Source: Polynucleobacter campilacus (GTDB lineage: Bacteria; Pseudomonadota; Gammaproteobacteria; Burkholderiales; Burkholderiaceae). From it: a DNA stretch of 64,000 bases. A model generated the notes under the pieces. The model searched no databases. It saw only the letters and a program-made list of their open reading frames with translations, and was not told the DNA's origin. Below are positions 1-8,396 of this stretch, piece after piece (position 1 is the first letter of the stretch; every line of letters begins with the position of its first letter). A program made the translations under genes and the position numbers. Location of the stretch: NCBI RefSeq assembly GCF_002206625.1, contig NZ_NGUP01000001.1, positions 496,001 through 560,000 of the forward strand, written 5' to 3'.

Positions 1-135
1 GATCGATATGCTCGTTATAAGCCTATATACCTAGGTTGCCATCTCGAAGTTAGAGGGCTGCTGGATGATTTATTACGCTTCCGATACATCTCTATTTTAA
101 ATTTTCACGATGATATATATTCTGCTTTCATCTGA
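1..135 (+). CDS. possible 3' end of an unidentified gene (partial)
   Basis: Frame 1 is open from the window edge for 44 codons to a TGA at 133-135; the other two plus frames close within 33 bases. The peptide has a mixed, protein-like composition, but I recognise no family. An open run of this length in A+T-rich DNA can arise by chance, so this is only a candidate for the tail of a gene starting outside the window. No terminator follows it on the plus strand; the hairpin at 146-171 has its T-run on the minus strand only. Confidence 0.25.
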   Translation, partial: DRYARYKPIYLGCHLEVRGLLDDLLRFRYISILNFHDDIYSAFI

Positions 136-145
136 ATGTCTAGAT

Positions 146-171
146 AAAAAAAATGCCCGCCGAAGAGGGCA
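146..171 (-). terminator. intrinsic terminator after the TerC-Usp gene
   Basis: Read on the minus strand, a GC-rich hairpin (TGCCC...GGGCA around a TTCG-containing loop) is followed by a run of eight T. It lies 25 nt beyond the stop codon of the TerC-Usp gene and has the classical layout of a rho-independent terminator. Confidence 0.8.
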
Positions 172-196
172 AAAGAGAGAACAGCGGGAGGTAAAA

Positions 197-1465
197 TTAA
201 TCGATCACAACAGCCATCAGAGCAGTTGCTGCACCAGCTCCTAATGCCGGAATGCCCCAACGCTCTAAGGTCGGCAATGACTTACCAGTGACTACTTCAA
301 CAGGAATATCGCTGATCTCTAATAACTTCGCGGTAGTCGAGTTCTCAAACAATCTACTCAATGTATTTTTCTTGGCTGATCCTATGACGATACGATTACA
401 CCCTAGGCGCATCGCCTCATCGCGCAAGGCTTCGCCTTTATCACCGCTGACATGAGTAAATGAAAAGCTCGCGCCTGACTTTTCTAGAAATTCAATAGCC
501 GACTTTGCTACATTTTTTGCACGCTCCGCCTGCCATTCTTTTATATCAGCTTTACTAAAAAACTTTCCTATATGACGATAAATTCTAGGCTGTACGTTAC
601 AAATATGAAACTGAGTGTTATCAGATTTTCCATACGTTAAAACTGCATGGACTACAGCTAAAAGAGCGTTGCTTGAATCATCTACTGGAATGAGGACTTT
701 ATTCATCACTTTATCTCCTTGAGTATGAGGCTTCTGTTGAGGTAGTATTTCGAATGCAGCTGGAACAACTGAAGCTGGCGCAATCACTTCTTCGAGTGCC
801 AACCTACTTCTAATAAATCCACCACACAAAACACCGAGTATTACTAGAGCCTGAATGACATATTCAAAAGCTGGATATTGAAAGATTTGCCATTCTTTTA
901 CCATTGGCTCCGCAAGCATCATCTTTGCTGCCGTCCAAGCTAATACGCCAGCGCCTAGGTAAATCACTGAGGGATAACGCTCTACTAACTTGAGAATTTG
1001 GGTTGAACCCCAGATCACAATCGGAATACTAATTAACAGGCCCAGTACGACCAAGAGGTAGCTACCATGAGAAGCGCCTGCTACAGCCAAGACGTTGTCT
1101 AGGCCCATGACAGCATCTGCAATCACGATCGTCTTCATTGCACCCCAAAAACTGGTTGATGCATGATCATGTTCTTCATCACCATCTTTACCGGGATTTA
1201 ATAACTTGTAAGCAATCCACACCAATAACAGGCCACCAACTAGCATCAAGCCTGGAATCTGTAATAGGTAGACAACCGCAAGCGTCATCGCACTTCTGAC
1301 GGCAATTGCGCCTACCGCACCCCAAATAATTGCCTTCTTTTGCAAATGCGGAGGTAAATTTCTGGCAGCCATAGCAATGACGATGGCGTTATCGCTAGCC
1401 AAAACGAGGTCAATGACGATAATGGCCAACAGGGCTGAAAAAAACTCAGGGCTAAACAGTTCCAA
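197..1465 (-). CDS. TerC/YjbE-family membrane protein fused to a universal stress protein domain
   Basis: The first ~225 residues are a TerC-family integral membrane domain with about seven hydrophobic segments and the acidic signatures of the family (VLASDNAIVIAM near residue 25 and a second MGLDNVLAVAG motif), thought to bind or move metal ions such as manganese. After a linker, residues ~254-400 form a UspA domain (KVLIPVDDSS start, GSAKKNTLSRLFENST nucleotide-binding-like end). The protein closes with a short hydrophobic tail. The start is TTG at 1465 with AAGG upstream. A strong ribosome binding site and ATG lie exactly at the domain junction, so a separate Usp protein may also be made. 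The gene diverges from the NhaR-like regulator. The TerC and Usp assignments are firm; the transported ion is not known. Confidence 0.85.
   Translation of the reverse strand: MELFSPEFFSALLAIIVIDLVLASDNAIVIAMAARNLPPHLQKKAIIWGAVGAIAVRSAMTLAVVYLLQIPGLMLVGGLLLVWIAYKLLNPGKDGDEEHDHASTSFWGAMKTIVIADAVMGLDNVLAVAGASHGSYLLVVLGLLISIPIVIWGSTQILKLVERYPSVIYLGAGVLAWTAAKMMLAEPMVKEWQIFQYPAFEYVIQALVILGVLCGGFIRSRLALEEVIAPASVVPAAFEILPQQKPHTQGDKVMNKVLIPVDDSSNALLAVVHAVLTYGKSDNTQFHICNVQPRIYRHIGKFFSKADIKEWQAERAKNVAKSAIEFLEKSGASFSFTHVSGDKGEALRDEAMRLGCNRIVIGSAKKNTLSRLFENSTTAKLLEISDIPVEVVTGKSLPTLERWGIPALGAGAATALMAVVID
704..720 (-). promoter_or_regulatory. internal ribosome binding site and ATG at the TerC/Usp junction
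   Basis: On the minus strand AAGGAGAT (713-720) is followed after six bases by ATG (704-706), in frame with the long protein. Starting here would give a free 169-residue Usp domain, the usual size for that family. It matches the anti-Shine-Dalgarno better than the signal at the main TTG start. Confidence 0.55.
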
Positions 1466-1590
1466 TTTAATAACCTTTATGCGTTTACGGAGTCCATGAA
1501 TGCCATGGCTCTTGATGGGGTTAATTTAGGAGCATTTGCACTTAGTTAAAAGCAGAGATATATTGATAATAATTTCGGAAAAAACTGACA

Positions 1591-2469
1591 ATGAGCAATT
1601 CCTATAACTATCGCCACCTCTATTACTTTTGGGTAGTCGCCAAAGAAGGCAGTATGTCCAAGGCCGCAGAGCGCCTGGATATGGCCATCCAAACCATTAG
1701 CGCTCAAGTTCATGAGCTAGAAAAATCCCTTGGATACCTACTTTTTAAACCTGCTGGACGAGGCATTGCCCTGACAGAGTCTGGCTTTGCAGCTCTTGAA
1801 ATTGCGGATCAAATTTTTTCTATTGGCGAGAAGCTACCTGAAGCAGTCAGAGATGCAGCTAAATCCCCAAAAACAAAAATTATTGTTGGTGTATCGGACG
1901 GCTTGCCCAAGCTCGTGACAAGGCAGTTGTTAGAGCCTATCCTCAAACACAAGGACGCACAACTCATTGCTCATGAAGGAAAGTTTGAAGACTTGTTGGC
2001 AGATTTGGCGCTGCATCGTTTGGATATTGTCTTGGCAGACCGCCCCGCCCCTAATAATAAGAATCTCAACGTTTACAGTGAAGAGCTCACTAGAACATCA
2101 ATGGCTTGGTATAGCCCAAAGCAATTTGTGAAAAAAGCTAAAAAAGATTTTCCTCATTGCTTAAATGAACTGCCCATTCTGATACCAACACCTCACTCTA
2201 CCGTTCGCCTTTTAATAGACCAATGGTTTAGCAAGCATGGCATCACACCCAATATTGTTGGAGAATTTGAGGATAGCGCACTCCTCAAAACCTTTGCAGC
2301 TAGCGGCCTAGGGGTCTTTCCTGCTGGGAAGCTGATAGAGAAAGATCTCAAAGAAACCTATGGGATGGAATTGCTCGGTGACTGTGATGATATCTATGAA
2401 TACTTTTATGCCACCCGATCTGAGAAGAAAATTCAGAACCCACTAGTTCAGGCAATTATTAAGCAGTAG
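1591..2469 (+). CDS. nhaR: LysR-type regulator, NhaR-like
   Basis: A LysR-type regulator of 292 residues. The N-terminal winged helix-turn-helix (residues ~3-62) carries the NhaR-type opening YNYRHLYYFWVVAKEGS and a LFKPAGRG wing; the rest is the effector-binding domain. NhaR in enterobacteria activates the sodium/proton antiporter gene nhaA in response to sodium. No antiporter is present here. Instead the gene is followed in the same direction by an SbtA-like permease (64 nt gap), which in cyanobacteria takes up bicarbonate with sodium, so control of that gene is a reasonable inference. It is divergent from the TerC-Usp gene across 125 nt. Confidence 0.82.
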   Translation: MSNSYNYRHLYYFWVVAKEGSMSKAAERLDMAIQTISAQVHELEKSLGYLLFKPAGRGIALTESGFAALEIADQIFSIGEKLPEAVRDAAKSPKTKIIVGVSDGLPKLVTRQLLEPILKHKDAQLIAHEGKFEDLLADLALHRLDIVLADRPAPNNKNLNVYSEELTRTSMAWYSPKQFVKKAKKDFPHCLNELPILIPTPHSTVRLLIDQWFSKHGITPNIVGEFEDSALLKTFAASGLGVFPAGKLIEKDLKETYGMELLGDCDDIYEYFYATRSEKKIQNPLVQAIIKQ

Positions 2470-2533
2470 TTTTTTATAGACCCATTAAGAATGCGGATAA
2501 TAATCAAAAGCTGATTACACATAGAATGTATCA

Positions 2534-3502
2534 ATGACTAATTTCTTAGACCCTGCAATTTTATTTTTTTTATTCGGTGCATTTGCAGGGGCCGTTAAAT
2601 CGAATTTAGAAATTCCCTCTCAAATCTCCAGATTTTTATCATTGTATTTATTGATGGCATTGGGATTAAAGGGTGGTTTTGCTCTCCACAAATCTGGTTT
2701 CACCAGTGAAATTGGATTCTCCCTTGGTCTAGCAATTTTCTTAGCCATCATCATTCCGATCTTTGGATACTGGCTCTTAAGAAGAAGCTTGAATACTTTT
2801 GACGCAGCCGCTATTGCAGCTACCTATGGGTCAGTGAGTGCTGTTACCTTTATTACTGCTACTCAGTATTTAGATCAATTTAAGATTGAGTATGGTGGTC
2901 ATATGGCAGCTGCAATGGCACTGATGGAATCACCAGCCATTATCTTAGCGATTATTTTGGCCAATAAAGCCAGGGCCGCTCACTCAAGAGATTTAAAAAT
3001 CAAACAAGAAGCTACCAGCGTCTCGAAAATACTGCACGAATCTTTTACCGATGGAGCGCAACTGTTGTTGCTAGGCTCAATGCTTGTAGGCCTAGTCAGT
3101 GGCGATGCTGGTCAACAATTAATGGCTCCATTCTCGATTGATCTTTTTAAAGGCATGTTGGCTTTTTTCTTGCTAGATATGGGTCTGATGGCTGCCAGAA
3201 ATTTTGGAGGACTCAAGGGTAAGCCGCCCATAACCGTTTTATACGCAATTGGCTCCCCTTTGTTTCATGCTCTATTAGCCTTACTACTTTGTAAGCTCAT
3301 TGGTTTACCTCTTGGAAATACCATCTTACTCATGGTGCTCGCCTCCAGCGCTTCTTATATTGCTGTGCCAGCAGTATTGCGCCATGCCATGCCTGAAGTG
3401 AATCCAGCCTTATACATGGGGATGTCATTAGGCATCACCTTCCCCTTTAATATTATTTTAGGCATCCCTATCTATACCATCATTGCTAAATATTTTATGT
3501 AA
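2534..3502 (+). CDS. SbtA-like sodium-dependent bicarbonate permease family protein
   Basis: A 322-residue hydrophobic protein with about ten membrane segments that resembles the SbtA (DUF897) family throughout: the N-terminal LDPAILFFLFGAFAG, the LMALGLKGG stretch after TM2, the TYGSVSAVTFITA segment, and the second-repeat ASSASYIAVPAVLRHAMPE. The two halves have the internal symmetry expected of the fold. Cyanobacterial SbtA is a high-affinity sodium/bicarbonate symporter; members in heterotrophs are largely uncharacterised. The regulatory partner SbtB (a PII-like protein) is absent; a zinc-ribbon DUF6671 protein follows after 17 nt and may take a partner role. An eight-T run near the 5' end is in the correct frame. 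Confidence 0.85.
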   Translation: MTNFLDPAILFFLFGAFAGAVKSNLEIPSQISRFLSLYLLMALGLKGGFALHKSGFTSEIGFSLGLAIFLAIIIPIFGYWLLRRSLNTFDAAAIAATYGSVSAVTFITATQYLDQFKIEYGGHMAAAMALMESPAIILAIILANKARAAHSRDLKIKQEATSVSKILHESFTDGAQLLLLGSMLVGLVSGDAGQQLMAPFSIDLFKGMLAFFLLDMGLMAARNFGGLKGKPPITVLYAIGSPLFHALLALLLCKLIGLPLGNTILLMVLASSASYIAVPAVLRHAMPEVNPALYMGMSLGITFPFNIILGIPIYTIIAKYFM

Positions 3503-3519
3503 GGGAATAGTCAAGCAAG

Positions 3520-4374
3520 ATGTCAACCCATTCAAAACCTTACTCTGGACTCAAAGCAAGCTTATTGACTCAACATGGCAAAGAGTCAATCATTTGCCCG
3601 CAACTATTTGACTCCAATGACTTAGAAGTCATTCATGTATCAGACTATGACACCGACAAACTAGGATCATTTACTAGAGATATCCCAAGATATGGATCTC
3701 AACTCGATGCCGCAAGAAAGAAAGCTAGGGTTGGAATGGAGCTTTCGGGTTTAAAGCTTGGCATTGCTAGCGAAGGTGCTTTTGATAACGACCCTTACAC
3801 AGGTATGTTTCCTTGGAACTATGAGTTAGTGCTTTTGATAGATGACATCCGAAATCTTGAGATTATTGGATTTTTTGGTGGCCAAGCTCAAAGCGCCAGC
3901 CAGCTAGTATCGAGCTGGGATGAATTGACTGCACTGCTTTCTGAAGCTCAATTCACTACGCATCAATTAGTAATTCGCCCTGACGATGAATATCATCCAG
4001 AATGTCGCAAAGGTATTAAAGATCTTGAATCCTTAAAAGAGGCATTTGAATGGGCAACCAAGCTTTCAAAAAAGGGGAATGTCTTTGTAGAGAATGACCT
4101 CAGAGCACACACCAACCCAACCCGCATGGCTAATATTCTGAAGGCTACGCAAGATCTCTCTAGAAAGATGAATTCTTTATGCCCAGAATGTGAGGCGCCT
4201 TGTTTTTGGGTAACAGAAAGGAAAAAGGGATTGCCATGCGCCTCTTGTGATGCACCAAGCAATTTACCCCTAGCAAATATTTGGTCATGCGTTAAATGCA
4301 ATTACAAAAAAGAGGAAGTGATTGCCAATCAAGCGAAGGCAGATCCATCAAAGTGCAACTACTGTAATCCCTAA
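3520..4374 (+). CDS. DUF6671-like protein with C-terminal zinc ribbons
   Basis: 284 residues, soluble, no signal peptide. The N-terminal ~200 residues have no motif I can assign but resemble the DUF6671 family (for example SGLKLGIASEGAF and EIIGFFGGQAQ). The C-terminal ~85 residues hold two CxxC pairs in one ribbon (CPEC...CASC) and two more in a second (CVKC...CNYC), so two structural zinc sites are likely. It lies 17 nt after the SbtA-like gene and is almost certainly cotranscribed, suggesting a cytoplasmic partner or regulator of the permease; that is inference from position. It converges with the M20 peptidase gene with a 7 nt gap. Confidence 0.7.
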   Translation: MSTHSKPYSGLKASLLTQHGKESIICPQLFDSNDLEVIHVSDYDTDKLGSFTRDIPRYGSQLDAARKKARVGMELSGLKLGIASEGAFDNDPYTGMFPWNYELVLLIDDIRNLEIIGFFGGQAQSASQLVSSWDELTALLSEAQFTTHQLVIRPDDEYHPECRKGIKDLESLKEAFEWATKLSKKGNVFVENDLRAHTNPTRMANILKATQDLSRKMNSLCPECEAPCFWVTERKKGLPCASCDAPSNLPLANIWSCVKCNYKKEEVIANQAKADPSKCNYCNP

Positions 4375-4381
4375 AACTGGA

Positions 4382-5659
4382 TCAATTCCTATCCCCGACT
4401 TTGCCTTTAGAAATATCGATGATGAGGCGTGATAGTAAATACATTCTTGGGGTAATAGAGCTCACCAAAATGTATTCATCGTCATTAGAGTGGGCGCCAA
4501 ATCCTTGAACCCCCATACTCTCAATCACTGGATTTTGAGTATCCAGCGCAGCAAAGGCAGCATCCGTTCCACCACCGGCAGCTACTGTCCCCAAAATTAA
4601 GTCACGGCCAAGTTCCGAATAGACTTTTTTGGCATATTCTGCCATTTGTAAAGACTGGGGGCTGGTCAATAGGGGTGGGCGACGGCGCTCAAAAGCAACA
4701 TCAATTTTGGCATCAGGTATTTGCTGCGTTTTGACTCGCTCCCGCACCTTTTTCTCTACCACATCAAAATCATCTTTCTTCATCACACGAACATCAGCGG
4801 TAGCAAATGCAATAGAGGGTATGACATTACGATTGGTACCAGCAGTTGCTAGAGTCCAATTCATTTTTATACCCTCTTTAGGATCTGATAAATCACGCAT
4901 CTGTTGAATCTGAAACGAGAGCTCTTCTAGGGCGTTTCTTCCCAGTTCGGGCGCAGAACCTGCATGAGACGCCTTACCAGTAATATTTAAATTAACAGCT
5001 GCAATTCCTGCTGTAGTGAGGGCAATACGATCAGATTTTGCCTGAGATGCCTCACATGAAAAGGTGGCATCATGCTCTGCACCTAGCTTTGAAAAATACG
5101 CTCGTGCTGCGGGGGAGCTAATCTCCTCATCACCATTAATGAGCACAGTAATTTTTCCATAGTCCTTAAATTTCAACTTTTTCAAGCTATCCATGGTGTG
5201 CAGAATTAATGCAATTCCTTGCTTATCATCCGAAATACCTAAGCCATAAGCACGATCGCCATCAATCCTGAACGGTTGCTTGGCAAGCATACCTTTGAGA
5301 TATACCGTGTCCATGTGCGCAATTAAGAGTATTTTCTTTGTACCTGAACCCTTAAATTCAGCCTTCACCATGCGGCCCGGCCTATCAGGCGTATCGTGCA
5401 TTCGGTACATATTAGCACCAGGTTCGATAAACTCAACCTGCCCACCAAGCGCCTTAAGGCGATTAAAAATTACTTGCGATATCTTGTCTAACCCTTCGCG
5501 ATCCCTACTTCCAGACTCAAGGGATACCAATTCTTTTAAGGTATTTAAAAACGGTTTTTGCTCTTTTTCTACTACCGAAAATATAGGCTCTTGAGGGGCA
5601 GCGATACTGACTGATGCAGTCCCCATTACAGCAAGAAAGAATAAAATGGATTTTTTCAT
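4382..5659 (-). CDS. exported M20-family zinc peptidase (carboxypeptidase G2-like)
   Basis: 425 residues with a cleavable signal peptide (residues 1-20, ending SIAA). The M20 metallopeptidase signatures are all visible: IAHMDTVY with the first zinc histidine, GISDDKQG with the bridging aspartate, NGDEEISSP with the catalytic glutamate pair, and a late GAHSNDDEY histidine. The inserted dimerisation domain lies in the middle. Relatives hydrolyse C-terminal glutamate or aminoacyl bonds in the periplasm. The gene is the third of a minus-strand series after a Bug receptor and a Sua5-like gene (43 nt gap), so it may process a substrate taken up by that receptor. The exact substrate cannot be read from the sequence. 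Confidence 0.85.
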   Translation of the reverse strand: MKKSILFFLAVMGTASVSIAAPQEPIFSVVEKEQKPFLNTLKELVSLESGSRDREGLDKISQVIFNRLKALGGQVEFIEPGANMYRMHDTPDRPGRMVKAEFKGSGTKKILLIAHMDTVYLKGMLAKQPFRIDGDRAYGLGISDDKQGIALILHTMDSLKKLKFKDYGKITVLINGDEEISSPAARAYFSKLGAEHDATFSCEASQAKSDRIALTTAGIAAVNLNITGKASHAGSAPELGRNALEELSFQIQQMRDLSDPKEGIKMNWTLATAGTNRNVIPSIAFATADVRVMKKDDFDVVEKKVRERVKTQQIPDAKIDVAFERRRPPLLTSPQSLQMAEYAKKVYSELGRDLILGTVAAGGGTDAAFAALDTQNPVIESMGVQGFGAHSNDDEYILVSSITPRMYLLSRLIIDISKGKVGDRN

Positions 5660-5702
5660 TTATCCCTCTAATGATTTTTCTATTCAGAATAAAAGAGAAG
5701 CA

Positions 5703-6440
5703 TTAGTTATTTACTATTGGTAAGCCAAATTCGTTAGTATGGCCTGATGGGTTTAGATCAACTGATTGATCTGGTGGCAGCTCAATTTTGTAATGTCTTC
5801 TTAGAATATCTGATATCTGCTCATAACAAACACCCATACGGACAACTTGCATAGTTTCAAAGTTAATCAAAGTTGCAGACCGTCTATACATATGATATTT
5901 ACGCAGGCCATAATCGATAATGACATCTGCGATGCTAGTTAATTCATCTTGTATATCTTCGACCCTAAACTTTGTTCCGGTTCCAGTTAAATTGGCAGAT
6001 GATCCAAATAAGGGGTGCACCTCTTCGCGACTCAACTTAGTAATTTCAGCATGAAATGGTCCAGCATTTACCAGCATAGCCAATGTTCCACCAGCAGTAC
6101 TGGCAGCAAGGGCATTTGGATCAATTTTTTTCATTAATGGATGATCGGTACGATAAGTGGCAATAGGACCTAATGGCAAGTTGTAATCTTGCGTAATCAC
6201 TTCAATCATTTCTTGGCCACGCTTATCAAGCACCTGAAGCTCTCGCTGGGTTTCCATATCGCAAATCAAAGCATTGCGTTTATGTCCACCCCTTTGCTTA
6301 GCATTAAATATTTTCTTTAGGCCTTCTCTTGAGCCGCTGATCATCGTGTAACCAACATCTACCGGGAAAATGGCTATCCCTCCAGATTTACAAATTTCAA
6401 ATGTTCTACGTGCATCCGCTTTGATATCTAATCTAGACAT
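5703..6440 (-). CDS. Sua5/YciO/YrdC-family protein (non-housekeeping paralogue)
   Basis: 245 residues with a YrdC-like fold. A KQR motif in FNAKQRGGHKR and an SSANLTG motif match the nucleotide-binding residues of threonylcarbamoyl-AMP synthases, but the canonical PTET-x-YGL opening is replaced by IFPVDVGYTM and the C-terminal Sua5 domain is missing. It sits between a Bug receptor (26 nt upstream) and an M20 peptidase (43 nt downstream), an unusual setting for a tRNA-modification enzyme. I infer a specialised paralogue, perhaps a carbamoyl or acyl-adenylate transfer enzyme in catabolism. It could still form threonylcarbamoyl-AMP. Confidence 0.75.
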   Translation of the reverse strand: MSRLDIKADARRTFEICKSGGIAIFPVDVGYTMISGSREGLKKIFNAKQRGGHKRNALICDMETQRELQVLDKRGQEMIEVITQDYNLPLGPIATYRTDHPLMKKIDPNALAASTAGGTLAMLVNAGPFHAEITKLSREEVHPLFGSSANLTGTGTKFRVEDIQDELTSIADVIIDYGLRKYHMYRRSATLINFETMQVVRMGVCYEQISDILRRHYKIELPPDQSVDLNPSGHTNEFGLPIVNN

Positions 6441-6466
6441 AAAAATCTCTCTTTTAGTTTATAAAT

Positions 6467-7450
6467 TTATTGTGGTTTGAAGTTAGCAGCTTTAAGAATC
6501 GGTGCGAATTTGTCATATTCTTTTTGTAAGATAGCAACGGTATCTTCAGAAGTGCTAAATCTAACTTCAAATCCCAAGCCCTCCATTTCACTTCGATACT
6601 GCTTATCGTTGAAGAGCTCGGAGAAAGCTCCCTCCAGTCTCTTAACAACGGCTTTAGGAGTTTTGGCTGGAACCATGATGAGATACCGCGAGCTCACCTC
6701 CATGTTTAATATTCCACTTTCTGCAAGGGATGGAATGTCCGGAGCTAATGTTGATCTTTGAGGGCTGATTACTGCCAAGATCTTCACTTTGCCCGCTTGG
6801 GCATATGGCTGAACTTGGGATAAAGTGAACATTCCAATATCGACGTGACCAGCAATCGTATCTGTTAAAGCGGGTCCGTTACCCTTATAAGGAATCTCAT
6901 TGACATCGATATTGGTTCGGTTAGTAAATAACATTGCCGCTAAGTCATGAGGGCTGCCTGGTCCAGAAGTAGCTAAAGCAACCTTACCTGGATTCTTTTT
7001 TGCATAGGCAATGAGTTCCTTCACATCCTTTGCTGGAAAATTCGGATTTGCCACTAAAACAATTGGTGCACTTGCGTAAAAAGAGATTGGGGTCAAATCC
7101 TTGCGAATATCAAAATTAATCTTTGAAAAAAGTAATGGCGCTAAAACAATCGTGTCAGTGTTCGCCAAGAGCGTATAGCCATCAGGTTCAGACCGAACCA
7201 CTATTTCAGTGCCAATCGTGCTACCTGCCCCACCCTTGTTCTCAATAATAATCGCCTGGTTTAAGCGAGAATCAAGGTGCTTACTCATGACCCTAGTCGA
7301 GATATCTGTACCACCGCCTACTGCATAAGGTATGACTAACTTAATCGGTTTATTTGGATAAGACTGTGCATGAGCAAAACTGGCAATCCCAATAAGAACT
7401 ATAGCGCTCTTTAAAAAGACTGACGTCATGAATGAAAAGAATGAGTTCAT
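6467..7450 (-). CDS. Bug-family periplasmic solute receptor (TctC-like)
   Basis: 327 residues with a signal peptide cleaved after about residue 28 (FAHA before QSYPNKP). The Bug family pattern is complete: YPNKPIKLVIPYAVGGGTD at the mature start, IIENKGGAGSTIG, SEPDGYTLLA, and an IPYKGNGPAL ligand-loop segment. These receptors bind carboxylates for tripartite tricarboxylate transporters; no TctA/TctB permease is in the window, so it would have to use one encoded elsewhere. An AGGAG sequence lies nine bases before the ATG. It heads a likely operon with the Sua5-like and M20 genes, and the 17-nt shared motif lies about 120 bases upstream. Confidence 0.9.
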   Translation of the reverse strand: MNSFFSFMTSVFLKSAIVLIGIASFAHAQSYPNKPIKLVIPYAVGGGTDISTRVMSKHLDSRLNQAIIIENKGGAGSTIGTEIVVRSEPDGYTLLANTDTIVLAPLLFSKINFDIRKDLTPISFYASAPIVLVANPNFPAKDVKELIAYAKKNPGKVALATSGPGSPHDLAAMLFTNRTNIDVNEIPYKGNGPALTDTIAGHVDIGMFTLSQVQPYAQAGKVKILAVISPQRSTLAPDIPSLAESGILNMEVSSRYLIMVPAKTPKAVVKRLEGAFSELFNDKQYRSEMEGLGFEVRFSTSEDTVAILQKEYDKFAPILKAANFKPQ

Positions 7451-7568
7451 TACTGCAAGCTCCTATTGAGTACCAATTAAATCCCCAATTAAAAAAGCAA
7501 TCTTCACCACACTTCTCAACACTAGGGGGGATAACTCAATCTAACATGCGAACCTGTAAAGGACCCTC

Positions 7569-7585
7569 AGGGATAACCCGAAAAT
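7569..7585. repeat. 17-nt motif, copy 1 (also at 19915-19931)
   Basis: The string AGGGATAACCCGAAAAT occurs here and again at 19915-19931, both in gaps between catabolic gene groups. Its core GGG-ATAA-CCC is a small inverted repeat. Here it lies ~120 bases upstream of the Bug gene at 6467-7450. It may be a shared regulator site. Confidence 0.5.
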
Positions 7586-7664
7586 AGCATATCCACACAA
7601 GTGATGAAGTGTAAGCACCCTGAGTTGACTCCGATTAACTTCTAGGGACTTTTTTATTGATGAC

Positions 7665-8384
7665 TTAAGCTGCTACAGATAAACCATCAACCCGATGCTT
7701 TTGAATGAAAGAGGCAATGAGGCCGGATTGCTTTGCCTCTTTTACAAATTGAGTTAAAAATTCGATAGCTTGGATATTCTCCTTGGCTGTTGCCACTCCC
7801 TGCTGCACAGCCATGAATTGCCCATCCAAGACTTTAGATCCGGGTAATCTTTTGGACTCTTTTATTAAACCCGTCTTAAGTCCTGCAAGCGCATGAAGAT
7901 TTTTACTAAAGAATAGCTCGACACTTGCTTCCAAGGTATCAGCATGGACCAAGGAGGCATGCTGAATATTACGAGCTAGCCATAAATCATAGGCGCTCTT
8001 CTGAAATGAGGCAATCTGGATACCGGGAGCATCAACAGATTCAATCGTTTTGAGTGTTGAATTTGGTGGGACTAAATAAGAAGCCTCAATTTCGACATAG
8101 GCTGGTGCAAAAGTAATTTTTTGCGCGCGATCTGGGTCAGATCCAACCAATCCAATCCCGCAGATACCGCTCGCTACTGCCTCTACCAACTCACCTTGAG
8201 TATCAAAAGGCAGCAATTGAACTTTCACATTCAACGCTGCTGCAATAGCCTTGGCCAAGTCAGGTGAGACACCATCTGGATTGCCTTGATTATCTTTTCC
8301 GGTAACTAATAAAAAATTACCGAGATAAATGCCGGCTGTTAAAACCCTGTTGGGTGCAAGCTGATTCGCTATTTGATTACTCAT
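7665..8384 (-). CDS. family 3 solute-binding domain protein without a signal peptide
   Basis: 239 residues covering a full amino-acid-type substrate-binding domain (SBP_bac_3): an opening RVLTAGIYLGN, the DGVSPDLAKAIAAAL segment of lobe 1, GLVGSDPDRAQKITFAPAYV and a returning lobe 1 at the end. The N-terminus MSNQIANQLAPNRVL has no hydrophobic stretch, so as annotated the protein would stay in the cytoplasm. It follows the enolase-superfamily gene by 12 nt and no permease or ATPase is nearby. It may bind an intermediate of the same pathway inside the cell, or the exported form may have been lost. No upstream in-frame extension with signal peptide character is apparent. Confidence 0.8.
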   Translation of the reverse strand: MSNQIANQLAPNRVLTAGIYLGNFLLVTGKDNQGNPDGVSPDLAKAIAAALNVKVQLLPFDTQGELVEAVASGICGIGLVGSDPDRAQKITFAPAYVEIEASYLVPPNSTLKTIESVDAPGIQIASFQKSAYDLWLARNIQHASLVHADTLEASVELFFSKNLHALAGLKTGLIKESKRLPGSKVLDGQFMAVQQGVATAKENIQAIEFLTQFVKEAKQSGLIASFIQKHRVDGLSVAA

Positions 8385-8396
8385 GGGATCTGTAGA

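Noticed and set aside
1466..1590. Manganese (yybP-ykoY) riboswitch upstream of the TerC gene
   Set aside because: TerC genes often have one, but I could not find the conserved loop sequences in the 125-nt leader; only a short five-base hairpin is present.
2534..3502. Frameshift in the eight-T run near the start of the SbtA-like gene
   Set aside because: The translation across the run (PAILFFLFGAFAG) matches the family, so this run length is correct.
6454..6648. Numerous open frames antisense to, or in other frames of, longer genes (for example 6454-6648, 14621-14944, 52213-52563)
   Set aside because: They lie inside well-supported genes, have no ribosome binding sites and give low-complexity or Ser/Arg-rich translations typical of shadow frames.
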